Assembly: GCF_016595525.1 (NCBI RefSeq)
Contig: NZ_JAENII010000008.1
Location: 167,715-231,714 of the forward strand
DNA length: 64,000 bases
Direction of reading: 5' to 3'
DNA from: Haloferula rosea
GTDB taxonomy: Bacteria > Verrucomicrobiota > Verrucomicrobiia > Verrucomicrobiales > Akkermansiaceae
The position numbers and the translations under genes are program-made. A model generated the notes under the pieces. That model did no database searches. It was not told the origin of the DNA and was given only the letters and a program-made list of their open reading frames with translations. This document shows positions 10,397-19,009 of the stretch, in pieces (positions within the stretch are counted from its first letter, which is position 1; every line of letters starts with the position of its first letter).

Positions 10397-10530
10397 TCAG
10401 CTATGCGTCTTGTCACGTAAAACCGCCCACCCTGCAACCTTGTCTCTTCAAAATTCGGAACAATCCAGTTTTCCATCGAGAACCCACCCAAAGATGGCCA
10501 ATCCGCCCGCACCGGCTATCCTCCTCTGAA

Positions 10531-11487
10531 ATGCGACTGCTTCTCCTTCTCGTGCTACACCTGAATCTGTCGGTCGCTCGCGCCGACCCCCAGCGCGCAT
10601 CCAGCGGAAATCAGCCGGTTTTGATCGAAGACGAAGCAGGACGCCGCACATGGCACACCTCCCGGCTCTCAATTCAATCCACCGCGAACCTGAGCCCGAG
10701 GGACTTGAACCGACTTGTCACCGTGGCCGAGGCCACCGTTCGCGCCGTGGCTGCCCATCCGCTCCCCTTGTTCAAGCCTCCCTCGGATGAGCGCCTGCGG
10801 ATCATCATCCTCCACGACGATGCCAGCTACGTCGCCGAAGGCGGCCGTGTCGGGTCGGCCGGGATGTATCTTTGGCGTCAGCAATGTGTCATTCTCCATG
10901 CCCAGCACCTGTTCCGATCCCTGCCCGCCAGCCGACTCCGCGCCGAAGCTGACGAGAGTCTCGTCGTCCACGAACTGGTCCACCTCTGCATGCACAGCGC
11001 TCCCCCGAACCTTCCACAGTGGCTGAAGGAGGGAATCTGCGAGTACTTTGCGGCAGCCCATCAAGGGGCTGGGAAATTTCGTTTCGACCAGCCCGAGCAG
11101 TCGATTCGTCGCCATCTGCGCAAGCGCTTTGATCCCGCTGACCCGGAAATCCCCGTTGCCCCGATCCACGAGATCGCCGGCCTTGATGCCAGGCAGTGGT
11201 CCGCTTATCTCGATCGCCTCCCCTTGGATGAACGCCTGCCTCCCTACGCCACCGCGCTTCTTCTGACCCACTATTACCTCCACGGAAGCAAGGAGCGGCA
11301 AGACCTCATCCGCCGTGCCCTCGAAACCCCAACCAAGGAGGCCCGCGAACCCGTCGACCTCCATCTCCGAGGAGAAAATTCAAAAATTCTCGAGCAACTC
11401 GGGAACTACTGGCGTCCCAAAGGCCTCCAACTCAAGACTTCATCGTCTCTGCCCGCCACTCCGGCCGAAGAATCTCCGAACCGATAA
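10531..11487 (+). CDS. Secreted gluzincin-like metallopeptidase (peptidase MA type)
   Basis: The 318-residue protein begins MRLLLLLVLHLNLSVARA, a clear signal peptide, so it acts in the periplasm or outside. Around residues 148-175 it has VVHELVHLCMH followed by LPQWLKEGICEYFA. This HExxH plus downstream WLxEGxxEY arrangement is typical of the peptidase MA/gluzincin-like families. The rest has no domain I recognise. The open frame extends further upstream, but the signal peptide fixes the ATG at 10531. Substrate unknown. It is convergent with the MazG-like gene, with hairpin element A in between. Confidence 0.75.
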   Translation: MRLLLLLVLHLNLSVARADPQRASSGNQPVLIEDEAGRRTWHTSRLSIQSTANLSPRDLNRLVTVAEATVRAVAAHPLPLFKPPSDERLRIIILHDDASYVAEGGRVGSAGMYLWRQQCVILHAQHLFRSLPASRLRAEADESLVVHELVHLCMHSAPPNLPQWLKEGICEYFAAAHQGAGKFRFDQPEQSIRRHLRKRFDPADPEIPVAPIHEIAGLDARQWSAYLDRLPLDERLPPYATALLLTHYYLHGSKERQDLIRRALETPTKEAREPVDLHLRGENSKILEQLGNYWRPKGLQLKTSSSLPATPAEESPNR

Positions 11488-11648
11488 GGCCGGAATGGGT
11501 CCAGAAACCAAAGTTTTTGGGGGTAAAAACTATCACTATTCCAAAAAAGTTCATGTAACCTTAAGAAAAGGCTTTCCAAATTGATATTTCCAGATACACC
11601 TATTCCCGTGCTTCGGCACCGGTCCATTGGCGCACCCTGCGTAAATTG

Positions 11649-11757
11649 ACCTGCCTGAATTCCGGGGGGATTTCAGACAGGTTTGGCAGAAACCGCCAAG
11701 AAGGACTCAGAAAGGACGCGAGTTGAGAATCCGGGGGGAATCCGACTCGCGTCTTTC
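11649..11757 (+). ncRNA. Candidate structured RNA, two G-loop hairpins (copy A)
   Basis: Hairpin 1 (11649-11682) pairs ACCTG-c-CTGAA with TTCAG-a-CAGGT around the loop TTCCGGGGGGAT. Hairpin 2 pairs 11715-11724 with 11744-11753 (GACGCGAGTT with GACTCGCGTC, 10 bp) around a 19-base loop containing AATCCGGGGGGAATCC, and is followed by TTTCT. Copy B at 12935-13039 has the same design with compensatory helix changes. The element lies between convergent genes (peptidase and MazG-like). The strand is inferred from the U-rich 3' side and is uncertain. It could instead be a bidirectional terminator with an unusual conserved loop. No named RNA family recognised. Confidence 0.5.
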
Positions 11758-11771
11758 TACGTACCCCTGCC

Positions 11772-12131
11772 TCAGGAATTCCCGAGTTCGTTGTACTTCA
11801 GGTTGTTCCCCTTGGACTTGTGAACCGGATACCGTTCCTCATTCCTCTCGATCTTTGCACGCATGATCTGCCCCAAGTCGAAGCCGAGGGTATCCGCCAT
11901 TTCGAACAGGAGAATGCCAACGTCGGCAATCTCGGAGGCGATCTCATCCCGGCGCTCTTCTGCCCGACGCTCGACCTGTTCGGGTTGCTGCCAGACAAAA
12001 TGCTGCAGCAACTCCCCTGCCTCCGCGGCAATGGCCACCGCCATGTCCTTTGGATTGTGATACGGTGCCCACTCCCGCGCTGCAGAGAACTCCCGAATCT
12101 GCTGGGTCAGCCGCTGAATTGAATCTTCCAT
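11772..12131 (-). CDS. MazG-like nucleotide pyrophosphohydrolase (dCTPase type)
   Basis: A 119-residue all-alpha NTP pyrophosphohydrolase starting MEDSIQRLTQQIREF. The metal-binding signatures AAEAGELLQHF (about residues 36-46) and EIASEIADVGILLFEMAD (about 66-83) match the MazG/RS21-C6 (dCTPP1-like) superfamily. Members cleave non-canonical or excess dNTPs to monophosphates and so clean the nucleotide pool. The ATG at 12131 is chosen because the open upstream sequence has no homology. It is divergent from msrB and convergent with the peptidase gene. Confidence 0.85.
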   Translation of the reverse strand: MEDSIQRLTQQIREFSAAREWAPYHNPKDMAVAIAAEAGELLQHFVWQQPEQVERRAEERRDEIASEIADVGILLFEMADTLGFDLGQIMRAKIERNEERYPVHKSKGNNLKYNELGNS

Positions 12132-12227
12132 GTCCCGACCTCGCAGCTTCAAGCTGCTGGACCAAGCAATTTCCGCGGGAATCAGGCTCGCCCTTGCGCC
12201 TCCTACCCAGCGCACTACCTTCCGACC

Positions 12228-12836
12228 ATGAAATTTCCCTTACTTAGTCTGCTGAGCCTGTCCCTTGCGGCTTGCGCCGAGACCAAACCCAGTAGCCCCA
12301 TCATGGAGACCTCCGACACCGCCCCCGCCCAACCCAGCGAGAAAATTGCCAAGACCGACGCCGAATGGCGTGCGGAACTAACACCCGAACAGTACCACAT
12401 CCTCAGGGAGGCCGGGACGGAGCGTGCGAATGGCAAGGTTTACAAGGAGTTCAAGGAGCAGGGCGCCGGCACCTACTACTGCGGTGGCTGCGATGCTGAA
12501 CTCTTCTCATCGAAAGAGAAGTTCGACTCCGGTTGCGGATGGCCATCGTTCTACGATCCGGCCAACGCGAAGAACGTGAAGACATCGACTGACTACAAGA
12601 TCGGCTATGCACGCACCGAGGTTCTCTGCGCGGTCTGCGATGGCCATCTAGGCCATGTGTTCACGGGAGAGGGCTTCGACACTCCGACCGACAAGAGATA
12701 CTGCATCAATGGGATTGCCCTCAAGTTCGTCCCCGCCGGGAACAAGGCGCCCGATCAGGCAAAGCCGGCTGATCCCTCAAATCCCGCGACGAAAGGCGCG
12801 GTGGACGGACAACAGGGTGACCCAAACAAGGAATAG
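12228..12836 (+). CDS. msrB: Methionine-R-sulfoxide reductase MsrB, lipoprotein
   Basis: MsrB reduces methionine-R-sulfoxide in oxidised proteins. The 202-residue protein begins with a lipoprotein signal peptide whose lipobox LAAC places the acylated cysteine at residue 16, so it should be anchored in the periplasm. The core (about 44-168) carries the structural zinc pairs CGGC (85/88) and CAVC (134/137), GCGWPSFY (Cys103), DGHLGHVF and the catalytic RYCIN (Cys159). A Pro/Ala-rich tail follows. No msrA is nearby. The periplasmic reductant needed for turnover is not visible in the window. Confidence 0.93.
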   Translation: MKFPLLSLLSLSLAACAETKPSSPIMETSDTAPAQPSEKIAKTDAEWRAELTPEQYHILREAGTERANGKVYKEFKEQGAGTYYCGGCDAELFSSKEKFDSGCGWPSFYDPANAKNVKTSTDYKIGYARTEVLCAVCDGHLGHVFTGEGFDTPTDKRYCINGIALKFVPAGNKAPDQAKPADPSNPATKGAVDGQQGDPNKE

Positions 12837-12934
12837 TTCAGCCCACTTTATCCTTTTACTTTCCGAAACTTGCGCTTTCCTTCCCGCTGAGTTGCGTCTT
12901 AAAGCAGCTCAATTTTCCACATGTGTCGGGTTTC

Positions 12935-13039
12935 AAACCCAACTTGGTTTCCGGGGGGAGGCTTTGTTGGGATTCCTGACTGTTGGGACAATCGAAAGGT
13001 GCGGGTTGTGAATCCGGGGGGATCCAACCCGCGCCTTTC
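12935..13039 (+). ncRNA. Candidate structured RNA, two G-loop hairpins (copy B)
   Basis: Hairpin 1 pairs CCCAAC (12938-12943) with GTTGGG (12966-12971), with TTTCCGGGGGGAGG in the loop. Hairpin 2 pairs 12998-13007 (GGTGCGGGTT) with 13026-13035 (AACCCGCGCC) around an 18-base loop containing AATCCGGGGGGATCC. GAAA before and TTTC after extend the helix. Relative to copy A, four of ten helix positions differ while pairing is kept (two A-T to G-C, one C-G to U-G, one U-G to U-A). It lies between convergent msrB and the isomerase-like gene. It may be a small RNA or an unusual terminator. Confidence 0.5.
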
Positions 13040-13046
13040 AACCGAT

Positions 13047-13865
13047 TCATTGGCTGCCTGAGGCATGGTCCACCTTCCAGAGGCGCTCGGCAGCTCGGCG
13101 GGGCTCCGCCCCTTCCGGTAGGCACTCGGCACCGAGCGGCAGCCGGTAACCAATCTCACGGACCTTGCGGAACACCTCGGAGTAGTTGACCTCCCCGGTT
13201 CCCGGTTCGTGACGACCTGGCGAATCCGCAAACTGCACGTAGCCAATCCACTCCTTTCCCTTCTCAAGGTTGTCGATCAGGTTGCCCTCGTAACGCTGCA
13301 TGTGGAAGAGATCCCAATTCAGTTTGACGTGAGTGGACCCAACGGCTTCACAGATCGCGATGCCATCCGCGCTTCCATAAAGGCAGTGGCCCGGATGATT
13401 GTAGGGGTTCATCGGCTCGACGATCGCCGTGCATCCGTGGGTCTCCAGCACCGGAACAGCCGCCCGAAGCTTTTCAATGACCGATCCGTGCATCTGCCCT
13501 TTCGAAAGCCCCTTGATGTCATCCCCTGCCACGACGCAGAAGCGATCACAACCCGGCAAAATGGGAGCAGCTTTGCACGCGGCCTCAATCTCCGCGACAA
13601 AGTCACTGACTGGAAAATCCGGATCGTTGATCTCCTGACCAAATCCCCACGCAGTGAACTGGGTCGCCGTCATGCCGTGACGGCGCAACGCTTCCGCACC
13701 AGCCGCCAAATCCTTGTCCCGCCAGGTCCAAAGCTCAATCGCCGGGAATCCCAGTTCCGCGGCCTGCTCGATACGCTCGACAAATGAGCCCTCGAACCAC
13801 ATCTCGATGTTGACCGCGATGGCGGTGTGCGGAGTCCTGCCTGGTAGATCGCCTTGTTCGCTCAC
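13047..13865 (-). CDS. Hydroxypyruvate isomerase-like TIM-barrel protein
   Basis: A 272-residue xylose-isomerase-like TIM barrel (AP endonuclease 2 superfamily). The first strand AVNIEMWF, LGFPAIELW, the metal-ligand segments AIVEPMNP, VKLNWDLFHMQR and GYVQFADSPGRHEPGTGEV match the Hyi/OtnI branch, which interconverts hydroxypyruvate and tartronate semialdehyde or related sugar acids. I use the GTG at 13865; a TTG at 13877 adds four residues. The first strand is close to either start, so no later start is possible. No glyoxylate-pathway partner genes are nearby, so substrate is uncertain. It follows lexA on the same strand with a 72-base gap. Confidence 0.75.
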   Translation of the reverse strand: MSEQGDLPGRTPHTAIAVNIEMWFEGSFVERIEQAAELGFPAIELWTWRDKDLAAGAEALRRHGMTATQFTAWGFGQEINDPDFPVSDFVAEIEAACKAAPILPGCDRFCVVAGDDIKGLSKGQMHGSVIEKLRAAVPVLETHGCTAIVEPMNPYNHPGHCLYGSADGIAICEAVGSTHVKLNWDLFHMQRYEGNLIDNLEKGKEWIGYVQFADSPGRHEPGTGEVNYSEVFRKVREIGYRLPLGAECLPEGAEPRRAAERLWKVDHASGSQ

Positions 13866-13937
13866 GCGGGAACCCAAGCACCCGGCCCGCAGGATTGCAC
13901 GCAGGAACAGGACCGAGTCACCCTCGCTCCGCCGATG

Positions 13938-14555
13938 TCACGCCGCGGCGTTCCGCAGCAATCCGACCAGCACCCCCTGAATGACCAGCTCGCGAGCCGG
14001 AATGAGATCGGGATAATCCGGATTCTCCGCTTGAAGGTAGGGCCGACGATTTTTGACGACGTAGCGCTTCAAAGTGGTCTCACCATCGATCAAGGCCGCC
14101 ACGATATCCCCCTTTCTCGGCTCCCGGAATTCGAGGATGACGGTATCGCCATCACAGATGTGGGCATCGACCATGGAGTCCCCCCTCACCTTGAGGGCGA
14201 AGGTCCGGGCGCTTGGACGGATCCCGAGGCTCGCCACATCGATCGAAATGCATCCTTCCTGCTCTGGCGCCGCATCCTGCGACATGCCCGCCGCAATGCT
14301 GCCGTAAATCGGGATGTCGACAATGGCCTCCCGGTCCAACTCTTCGGGAAACACCACGGCACGAGCTTTGTTTGGCAGACGCTGGATCGCCCCCTTCTTC
14401 TCCAAAGCGCGAAGATGACTCATCGCCGCGGTCTGACTGGCGAAACCGAAGTAATGCTGGATCTCACGAGTCGAGGGCATCACTCCCGTCACTCGCTGGG
14501 CTTCTTTCAGGTAGGAGAGGATCTCTGCTTGTCGATCGGTGAGCTTTTCAGACAT
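13938..14555 (-). CDS. lexA: LexA repressor
   Basis: SOS-response repressor of 205 residues. The N-terminal winged helix (about 1-70) begins KLTDRQAEILSYLKE and includes STREIQHYFGFAS. The C-terminal S24 autoprotease domain has the self-cleavage bond Ala89-Gly90 in SIAAGMS, catalytic Ser127 in RGDSMVD and Lys163 in ETTLKRY. RecA filaments are expected to trigger cleavage after DNA damage. A palindromic TGTTC-GTAA-GAACA box sits 15-28 bases upstream of the ATG, implying autoregulation. Confidence 0.97.
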   Translation of the reverse strand: MSEKLTDRQAEILSYLKEAQRVTGVMPSTREIQHYFGFASQTAAMSHLRALEKKGAIQRLPNKARAVVFPEELDREAIVDIPIYGSIAAGMSQDAAPEQEGCISIDVASLGIRPSARTFALKVRGDSMVDAHICDGDTVILEFREPRKGDIVAALIDGETTLKRYVVKNRRPYLQAENPDYPDLIPARELVIQGVLVGLLRNAAA

Positions 14556-14563
14556 GATTCCTT

Positions 14564-14583
14564 GAACAGTGTTCGTAAGAACA
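14564..14583 (-). promoter_or_regulatory. LexA operator with an extra half-site
   Basis: TGTTC at 14570-14574 and GAACA at 14579-14583, four bases apart, form the LexA box I recall being reported for Verrucomicrobia. An extra GAACA at 14564-14568 lies one base before the TGTTC, giving half-sites GAACA-N1-TGTTC-N4-GAACA. It overlaps the lexA leader just upstream of the start codon. Confidence 0.75.
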
Positions 14584-14697
14584 AAGCAAGGAACAAGGGA
14601 CAGCTCAAGCCATAAATTCTCCGCGGAACTGCCTACTCCAAACTTGAGTCACCCCTCCGATGATTGCGAGGCAGCAGAGCACCCCAAAAAGAAACAC

Positions 14698-15708
14698 TCA
14701 GCGTCCCACGACCTCCCGGCTCCACATGGGCGAGCGCGGCAGATCCTTCGGACGGCAGACCACGATCCCGGCCCGCTTGGACGAGTCATTCAAGTAGTCG
14801 GTGATGGGGCGGTCGACGATGGTCATCCTCCCCTTGTCGCGCTCCGAAGTCGCATGAGTGAAGTAGGCCCGCCCCTTCAATTTGACGATCAACCCGACAT
14901 GAGAGGTATAGCCGTATTTCCACGTCGAGGTAATTGCCACCACATCGCCATCCTGAAGGTAGGACTCCACGCTGCGAACCTTGGACTTCGGCACATGCCA
15001 CACCGGCAGCTTCGATACCCGCGCCTCGACTTTGCCCATCTCGGGGATCAAGGACTTGTTGTTGCGGAGGTAACGGTAGCTCTTCCACGCTTCCGTCATG
15101 TAGCGAACCTCACGCCGCAACCTCACCGCACCCGGTAGGCCCGGCGTCACGTTGGTGGCCAATCCACGCTTCTGGTTGTCATAAAACACCTCCTCGAGGT
15201 GATGCATCCGGCTCAGGTAACTCCCGGTGCACTTGCCACCACGATAGCGCTCGATCTCGATCATGTGCAGCATGTCCTCGGGACGGTAGGGACCCGGCTT
15301 GTAATGAAGCATCCTCGCAAACGCCAAGGCGTTCTCGTAAAAGGTCCAGCAGTCCATGCCACCGAAGTTGACCACGGGATTCTCGATATGATCATCCACC
15401 TCGAGCGTGTAGTTCACATACGGCGTCCCGACCATCGCCCGGGCGACACGCACCGTCCTCTGGTTAAGGGGAAGTGAACGCCAGTTTTCCCGCTCTGCCT
15501 TCGCGACCAAAGCTTGGAATTTTGACTCTCCCTTGAACACCGTCGACAACGGGAGCCGCACCGGGCTCGGAGGTGTCACCGAGTGCATGGCGGCCGAAGT
15601 CGAGACGGGAATCGACTCGGTCGCCGCTCCTTGATTCCCCGCACCGCCACATCCAGCAAGCAGCCCCACCGACCCCAGCAACACCCCGATCCGTCGCGTA
15701 CGATTCAT
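14698..15708 (-). CDS. DUF1460 lipoprotein, amidase-like
   Basis: The 336-residue protein starts MNRTRRIGVLLGSVGLLAGC, a lipoprotein signal with lipobox LAGC (Cys20). The rest matches DUF1460, an NlpC/P60-like fold annotated as N-acetylmuramoyl-L-alanine amidase-like. The likely nucleophile is the Cys in FGGMDCWTFYENALAFAR, with a catalytic His in YTSHVGLIVK. Such proteins probably process cell-wall peptides or muramic acid derivatives in the periplasm. ATG 15708 is chosen for the signal peptide although the frame is open further upstream. It is divergent from DUF5069 at 15819. Confidence 0.8.
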   Translation of the reverse strand: MNRTRRIGVLLGSVGLLAGCGGAGNQGAATESIPVSTSAAMHSVTPPSPVRLPLSTVFKGESKFQALVAKAERENWRSLPLNQRTVRVARAMVGTPYVNYTLEVDDHIENPVVNFGGMDCWTFYENALAFARMLHYKPGPYRPEDMLHMIEIERYRGGKCTGSYLSRMHHLEEVFYDNQKRGLATNVTPGLPGAVRLRREVRYMTEAWKSYRYLRNNKSLIPEMGKVEARVSKLPVWHVPKSKVRSVESYLQDGDVVAITSTWKYGYTSHVGLIVKLKGRAYFTHATSERDKGRMTIVDRPITDYLNDSSKRAGIVVCRPKDLPRSPMWSREVVGR

Positions 15709-15818
15709 AACGCATACCCTACAGGATTCCGCGGTGAAGGAAAGCTCACGAATGTGAAACAATCACCACGCCGGGAATCCTGATTGCATCGCCCCGGCAC
15801 GTCGTCACCATCCTACCC

Positions 15819-16232
15819 ATGACCCTTCCATGCAGCCCCAGGAATGAAATCGACGGCATCGTCTACCTCCCGCGACTCTGTGACAAGATCCGCCTCCATA
15901 CTGCGGGGCAACTTGATCCGGATTACCACGCCAACCTTGGACGTGGCATGGACCTCTGGACGTGCCAATTCCTTGGAGTCGACTACGAAGCTCTCGCAGA
16001 GGTCGTCAGATCCGGAGCCTCGGACGCTGAAGCGCTCGATTGGGCGAGGGAGAATGGCACCCAACGCCCGGAGCATGAGGCCACCTGGTGGAAATGCTAC
16101 ATGCTCACCCGGGGCTTCCGCGACGATCTGGCAGAACGATTGATAGCGCGGAAGCAGGAATCCGGCATGGAGGATCGGACCGAAATTCAGACCTTCATGG
16201 ACTACATCGACGCCGACGAAGGGCGCTTGTAG
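15819..16232 (+). CDS. DUF5069 domain protein
   Basis: A soluble 137-residue protein with the DUF5069 pattern: EIDGIVYLPRLCDKIRL, DPDYHANLGRGMD, FLGVDYEAL and ATWWKCYMLTRGFRDDL. The family is common in Verrucomicrobia and some other phyla and has no established function. It stands alone between a divergent DUF1460 gene and the PEP-CTERM gene. Confidence 0.8.
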   Translation: MTLPCSPRNEIDGIVYLPRLCDKIRLHTAGQLDPDYHANLGRGMDLWTCQFLGVDYEALAEVVRSGASDAEALDWARENGTQRPEHEATWWKCYMLTRGFRDDLAERLIARKQESGMEDRTEIQTFMDYIDADEGRL

Positions 16233-16316
16233 GAGACTCCGCCCTGAGCCTCAGATTAGCAGGATTCGGCCCGACCGCGGATTCCCACCCGAGGCGGCCC
16301 CCAGCAAATGCTTGCT

Positions 16317-16356
16317 AACTCCCTCATTCTCCTCTAGAAACCCCCGGTCGGGAGTT
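16317..16356. other. Inverted repeat upstream of PEP-CTERM gene
   Basis: AACTCCC (16317-16323) and GGGAGTT (16350-16356) form a 7-bp stem around a 26-base loop that holds CTCCTC and CCCCCGG. It is in the 171-base gap before the PEP-CTERM gene, 48 bases from its ATG, and might shape that leader. No T-run follows, so it is not an obvious terminator. Confidence 0.3.
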
Positions 16357-16403
16357 GCAATCTTCATTGGATCCAGCTCCCTGACGCTGCACCCCCACCC
16401 ACC

Positions 16404-17183
16404 ATGAAGATCCCTCACTTGACGACCTGCTTGGCTGTTGGCCTCGCCTGCAGTGCTTTCGGGCAGACGTTTACGCTGGACGACACCGGTCCGGATTACG
16501 ATCCCGGGACCTACCGCGCCGTCAATGACTACGTCGTCGGCAACGTATCCTTCAACAACTTCACCGGTCCAACTAACCCCTACGCCGTCAACCCAGTCGG
16601 CATGAAGCAGACCCGCGTGACGCTGGGTGGAGGCCTCGATGTGGACGTTTGGGATGTTTGCGCACAGATCTTTGTGGGACCAACCGGCAGCTCCACCTAC
16701 ACCGTGACCAACGGATTGGGAGCATCCGGCCTCTCGGCCACCCAGCAGAACCAACTCGGAGCGCTCTATTCCAATGCTCTCCCGCTTTTCCTGACAGCCC
16801 GGGCATCCCTCTCCTACGACGAAGCCTCTTCCTTTGCCGCTGCGATTCAGATGTCGGTTTGGGAAATTGCTGAGGAAATTTTCCCGAGCTTGTCATTGGA
16901 CGAGACGGACGTTGCGGTTCTCAACAGCTTCTCCATCGACGTCGCTGGTTCCGATACCGATGCGTTCACAACCGAGGCCATCGACCTCGCGATTGAATGG
17001 GTTGGCCTCATTGAAAGTGGCGACTGGGAGAATTCCGGAGGTATCAGCTTCTTCTATGTCGATGGCGGAACCGAGCAGGATCGCATTTGGGCCACCGTTG
17101 GCGCCACAACCATCCCCGAGCCATCAGTGGCAATTCTAGGGATCCTCGGAGGCTTGCTTCTCGTTGGAAGACGACGCCGCTGA
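16404..17183 (+). CDS. PEP-CTERM sorting-domain exported protein
   Basis: A 259-residue exported protein. The signal peptide (MKIPHLTTCLAVGLACSAFGQ) ends near residue 21. The middle is Asp/Gly/Ser/Thr-rich without a domain I recognise. The C-terminus is a canonical PEP-CTERM signal: IPEPS (about 238-242), a hydrophobic helix AILGILGGLLLVG and a GRRRR tail. Such proteins are cleaved and processed by an exosortase, usually in exopolysaccharide-producing Gram-negatives. No exosortase gene is in the window. A strong terminator follows directly. Confidence 0.9.
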   Translation: MKIPHLTTCLAVGLACSAFGQTFTLDDTGPDYDPGTYRAVNDYVVGNVSFNNFTGPTNPYAVNPVGMKQTRVTLGGGLDVDVWDVCAQIFVGPTGSSTYTVTNGLGASGLSATQQNQLGALYSNALPLFLTARASLSYDEASSFAAAIQMSVWEIAEEIFPSLSLDETDVAVLNSFSIDVAGSDTDAFTTEAIDLAIEWVGLIESGDWENSGGISFFYVDGGTEQDRIWATVGATTIPEPSVAILGILGGLLLVGRRRR

Positions 17184-17206
17184 GCACCTGGAATATTTTC
17201 TCTACC

Positions 17207-17238
17207 GCCCGACGAGCTCCGGCTCGTCGGGCTTTTTT
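17207..17238 (+). terminator. Intrinsic terminator after PEP-CTERM gene
   Basis: GCCCGACGAGC (17207-17217) pairs with GCTCGTCGGGC (17222-17232) around a four-base loop and is followed by TTTTTTG. It lies 24 bases after the stop codon. Confidence 0.92.
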
Positions 17239-17333
17239 GTTTTCAGAATCCAGGTCCTTGGCCAATTCACCCAACTGATCGCCATTTCCTCTCATCGTCT
17301 GGACCTAATCATGCCACCCGATACAGTGGAGTC

Positions 17334-18965
17334 ATGTCCGACAAGCCGTTCCACTACCAAGATCCCTTCCCCCTTGGCCCCGACACCACCGAGTATCAGA
17401 AGATCAGCTCGGATCACGTCTCCCTCTCCGAATTTGAGGGCCAGAACATTCTAAATGTCGCCCCGGAGGCCCTGACCTTGCTCGCGAATGAGGCCTTCAA
17501 AGCGATCAACTTCACCCTCAGGCCTTCTCATCTCAAACAAGTCGCAGCCATTCTCGACGATCCGGATGCAACCGAGAACGACCGGATGGTTGCCCTCATG
17601 CTTCTGAAGAACGCGGAGATCGCGGCCAAGGGAATCCTACCCAACTGTCAGGACACCGGCACCGCCACCGTGATCGGCAAGAAGGGTCAACAGGTTTGGA
17701 CCACCGGCAACGATGCCGAAGCCCTCTCGGAAGGCATTCACAAGACCTACACCGAGGAGAACCTCCGCTACTCCCAAACCGCCCCCCTCAGCATGTATGA
17801 GGAGGTCAACACTCGAACAAACCTCCCGGCCCAGATCGACCTCTACGCCGATCAAGGGGACGCCTACAAATTTCTCTTTGTCAGCAAGGGCGGCGGATCG
17901 GCGAACAAGACCTTCCTCTATCAGGAAACCAAGGCCCTGCTGAATCCCAAGCGCCTGATGGAGTTCTGTGAGGAGAAGATGCGCTCGCTTGGCACGTCAG
18001 GCTGCCCTCCCTACCATCTCGCCTTCGTGATCGGGGGCACTTCCGCGGAAACCTGCCTGAAAACCGTCAAGATGGCCTCCACCCGTTACTACGACGCACT
18101 CCCCACCGAAGGCAACGAGCACGGTCAGGCTTTCCGTGATCTGGAACTGGAGAAGCAACTCCTACAAGTTGCGCATCAGATCGGTATCGGCGCCCAGTTC
18201 GGAGGAAAATACTTCGCCCTCGATGTCCGGGTCATCCGCCTTCCACGCCACGGGGCTTCCTGCCCGGTCGGCATCGGCGTCTCCTGCTCCGCGGACCGCC
18301 AGGCCAAGGCGAAGATCACCAAGGACGGCATCTTCCTCGAAAAGCTCGAGAAGAACCCCGGACAGTACATCCCCGACAAGTTCCACGATTGGAAATTCAA
18401 AGGCGTCGAGGTGAATCTGGACGAAGGCATGGAAAAGACCCTCGCCACCTTGAGCAAATACCCGGTGACCACCGCACTTTCACTCAATGGAACGATCATT
18501 GTGGCTCGTGATATCGCCCACGCGAAGATCCGCGAAATCCTCGAGGAGACCGGTGAACTTCCGGACTACATCAAGGATTACCCCATCTACTACGCCGGAC
18601 CCGCCAAGACGCCGAAAGGCTATGCCTCGGGCTCCTTCGGGCCAACCACAGCTGGGCGCATGGACCCTTATGTCGACCTCTTCCAGTCCCACGGGGGCTC
18701 GATGGTCATGCTAGCCAAAGGGAACCGGTCCCAGCAGGTCACGGATGCCTGTGCCAAGCATGGTGGCTTCTACCTCGGTTCCGCGGGTGGTCCGGCAGCC
18801 CTTCTTGCGAAAGAGCACATCAAGTCACAGGAGGTGGTCGAGTTCCCGGAACTGGGCATGGAGGCCGTGTGGAAAATCACCGTGGAAAACTTCCCGGCCT
18901 TCATCCTCGTGGATGACAAGGGGAACGACTTTTTCCGCAACCTGAGCCAGTGCCCCATCTGCTGA
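17334..18965 (+). CDS. fumA: Fumarate hydratase, class I (Fe-S)
   Basis: The 543-residue class I fumarase interconverts fumarate and malate in the TCA cycle. Cysteines expected to hold the oxygen-sensitive 4Fe-4S cluster are in [10 protein letters not shown] and [11 protein letters not shown], with a further one in [11 protein letters not shown]. The C-terminal beta half has [23 protein letters not shown] and [17 protein letters not shown], and the protein ends QCPIC. Length equals the single-chain FumA/FumB type. It is transcribed alone between two terminators. Together with sucA/sucB it gives three TCA enzymes in the window. Confidence 0.95.
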   Translation: MSDKPFHYQDPFPLGPDTTEYQKISSDHVSLSEFEGQNILNVAPEALTLLANEAFKAINFTLRPSHLKQVAAILDDPDATENDRMVALMLLKNAEIAAKGILPNCQDTGTATVIGKKGQQVWTTGNDAEALSEGIHKTYTEENLRYSQTAPLSMYEEVNTRTNLPAQIDLYADQGDAYKFLFVSKGGGSANKTFLYQETKALLNPKRLMEFCEEKMRSLGTSGCPPYHLAFVIGGTSAETCLKTVKMASTRYYDALPTEGNEHGQAFRDLELEKQLLQVAHQIGIGAQFGGKYFALDVRVIRLPRHGASCPVGIGVSCSADRQAKAKITKDGIFLEKLEKNPGQYIPDKFHDWKFKGVEVNLDEGMEKTLATLSKYPVTTALSLNGTIIVARDIAHAKIREILEETGELPDYIKDYPIYYAGPAKTPKGYASGSFGPTTAGRMDPYVDLFQSHGGSMVMLAKGNRSQQVTDACAKHGGFYLGSAGGPAALLAKEHIKSQEVVEFPELGMEAVWKITVENFPAFILVDDKGNDFFRNLSQCPIC

Positions 18966-19009
18966 GGGCGGCACCAGCATGACCTTCGTCAGCTTGGCCG
19001 ACGACTCCC

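Noticed and set aside
11512..11531. AGTTTTT/AAAAACT hairpin with a GGGGGT loop just upstream of element A
   Set aside because: AT stem and no counterpart near elements B or C; probably chance, although it is close to element A.
16317..16356. Minus-strand hairpin with CCGGGGG in its loop as a possible fourth G-loop element
   Set aside because: Single short stem, wrong loop size, no second hairpin and not in a convergent gap.
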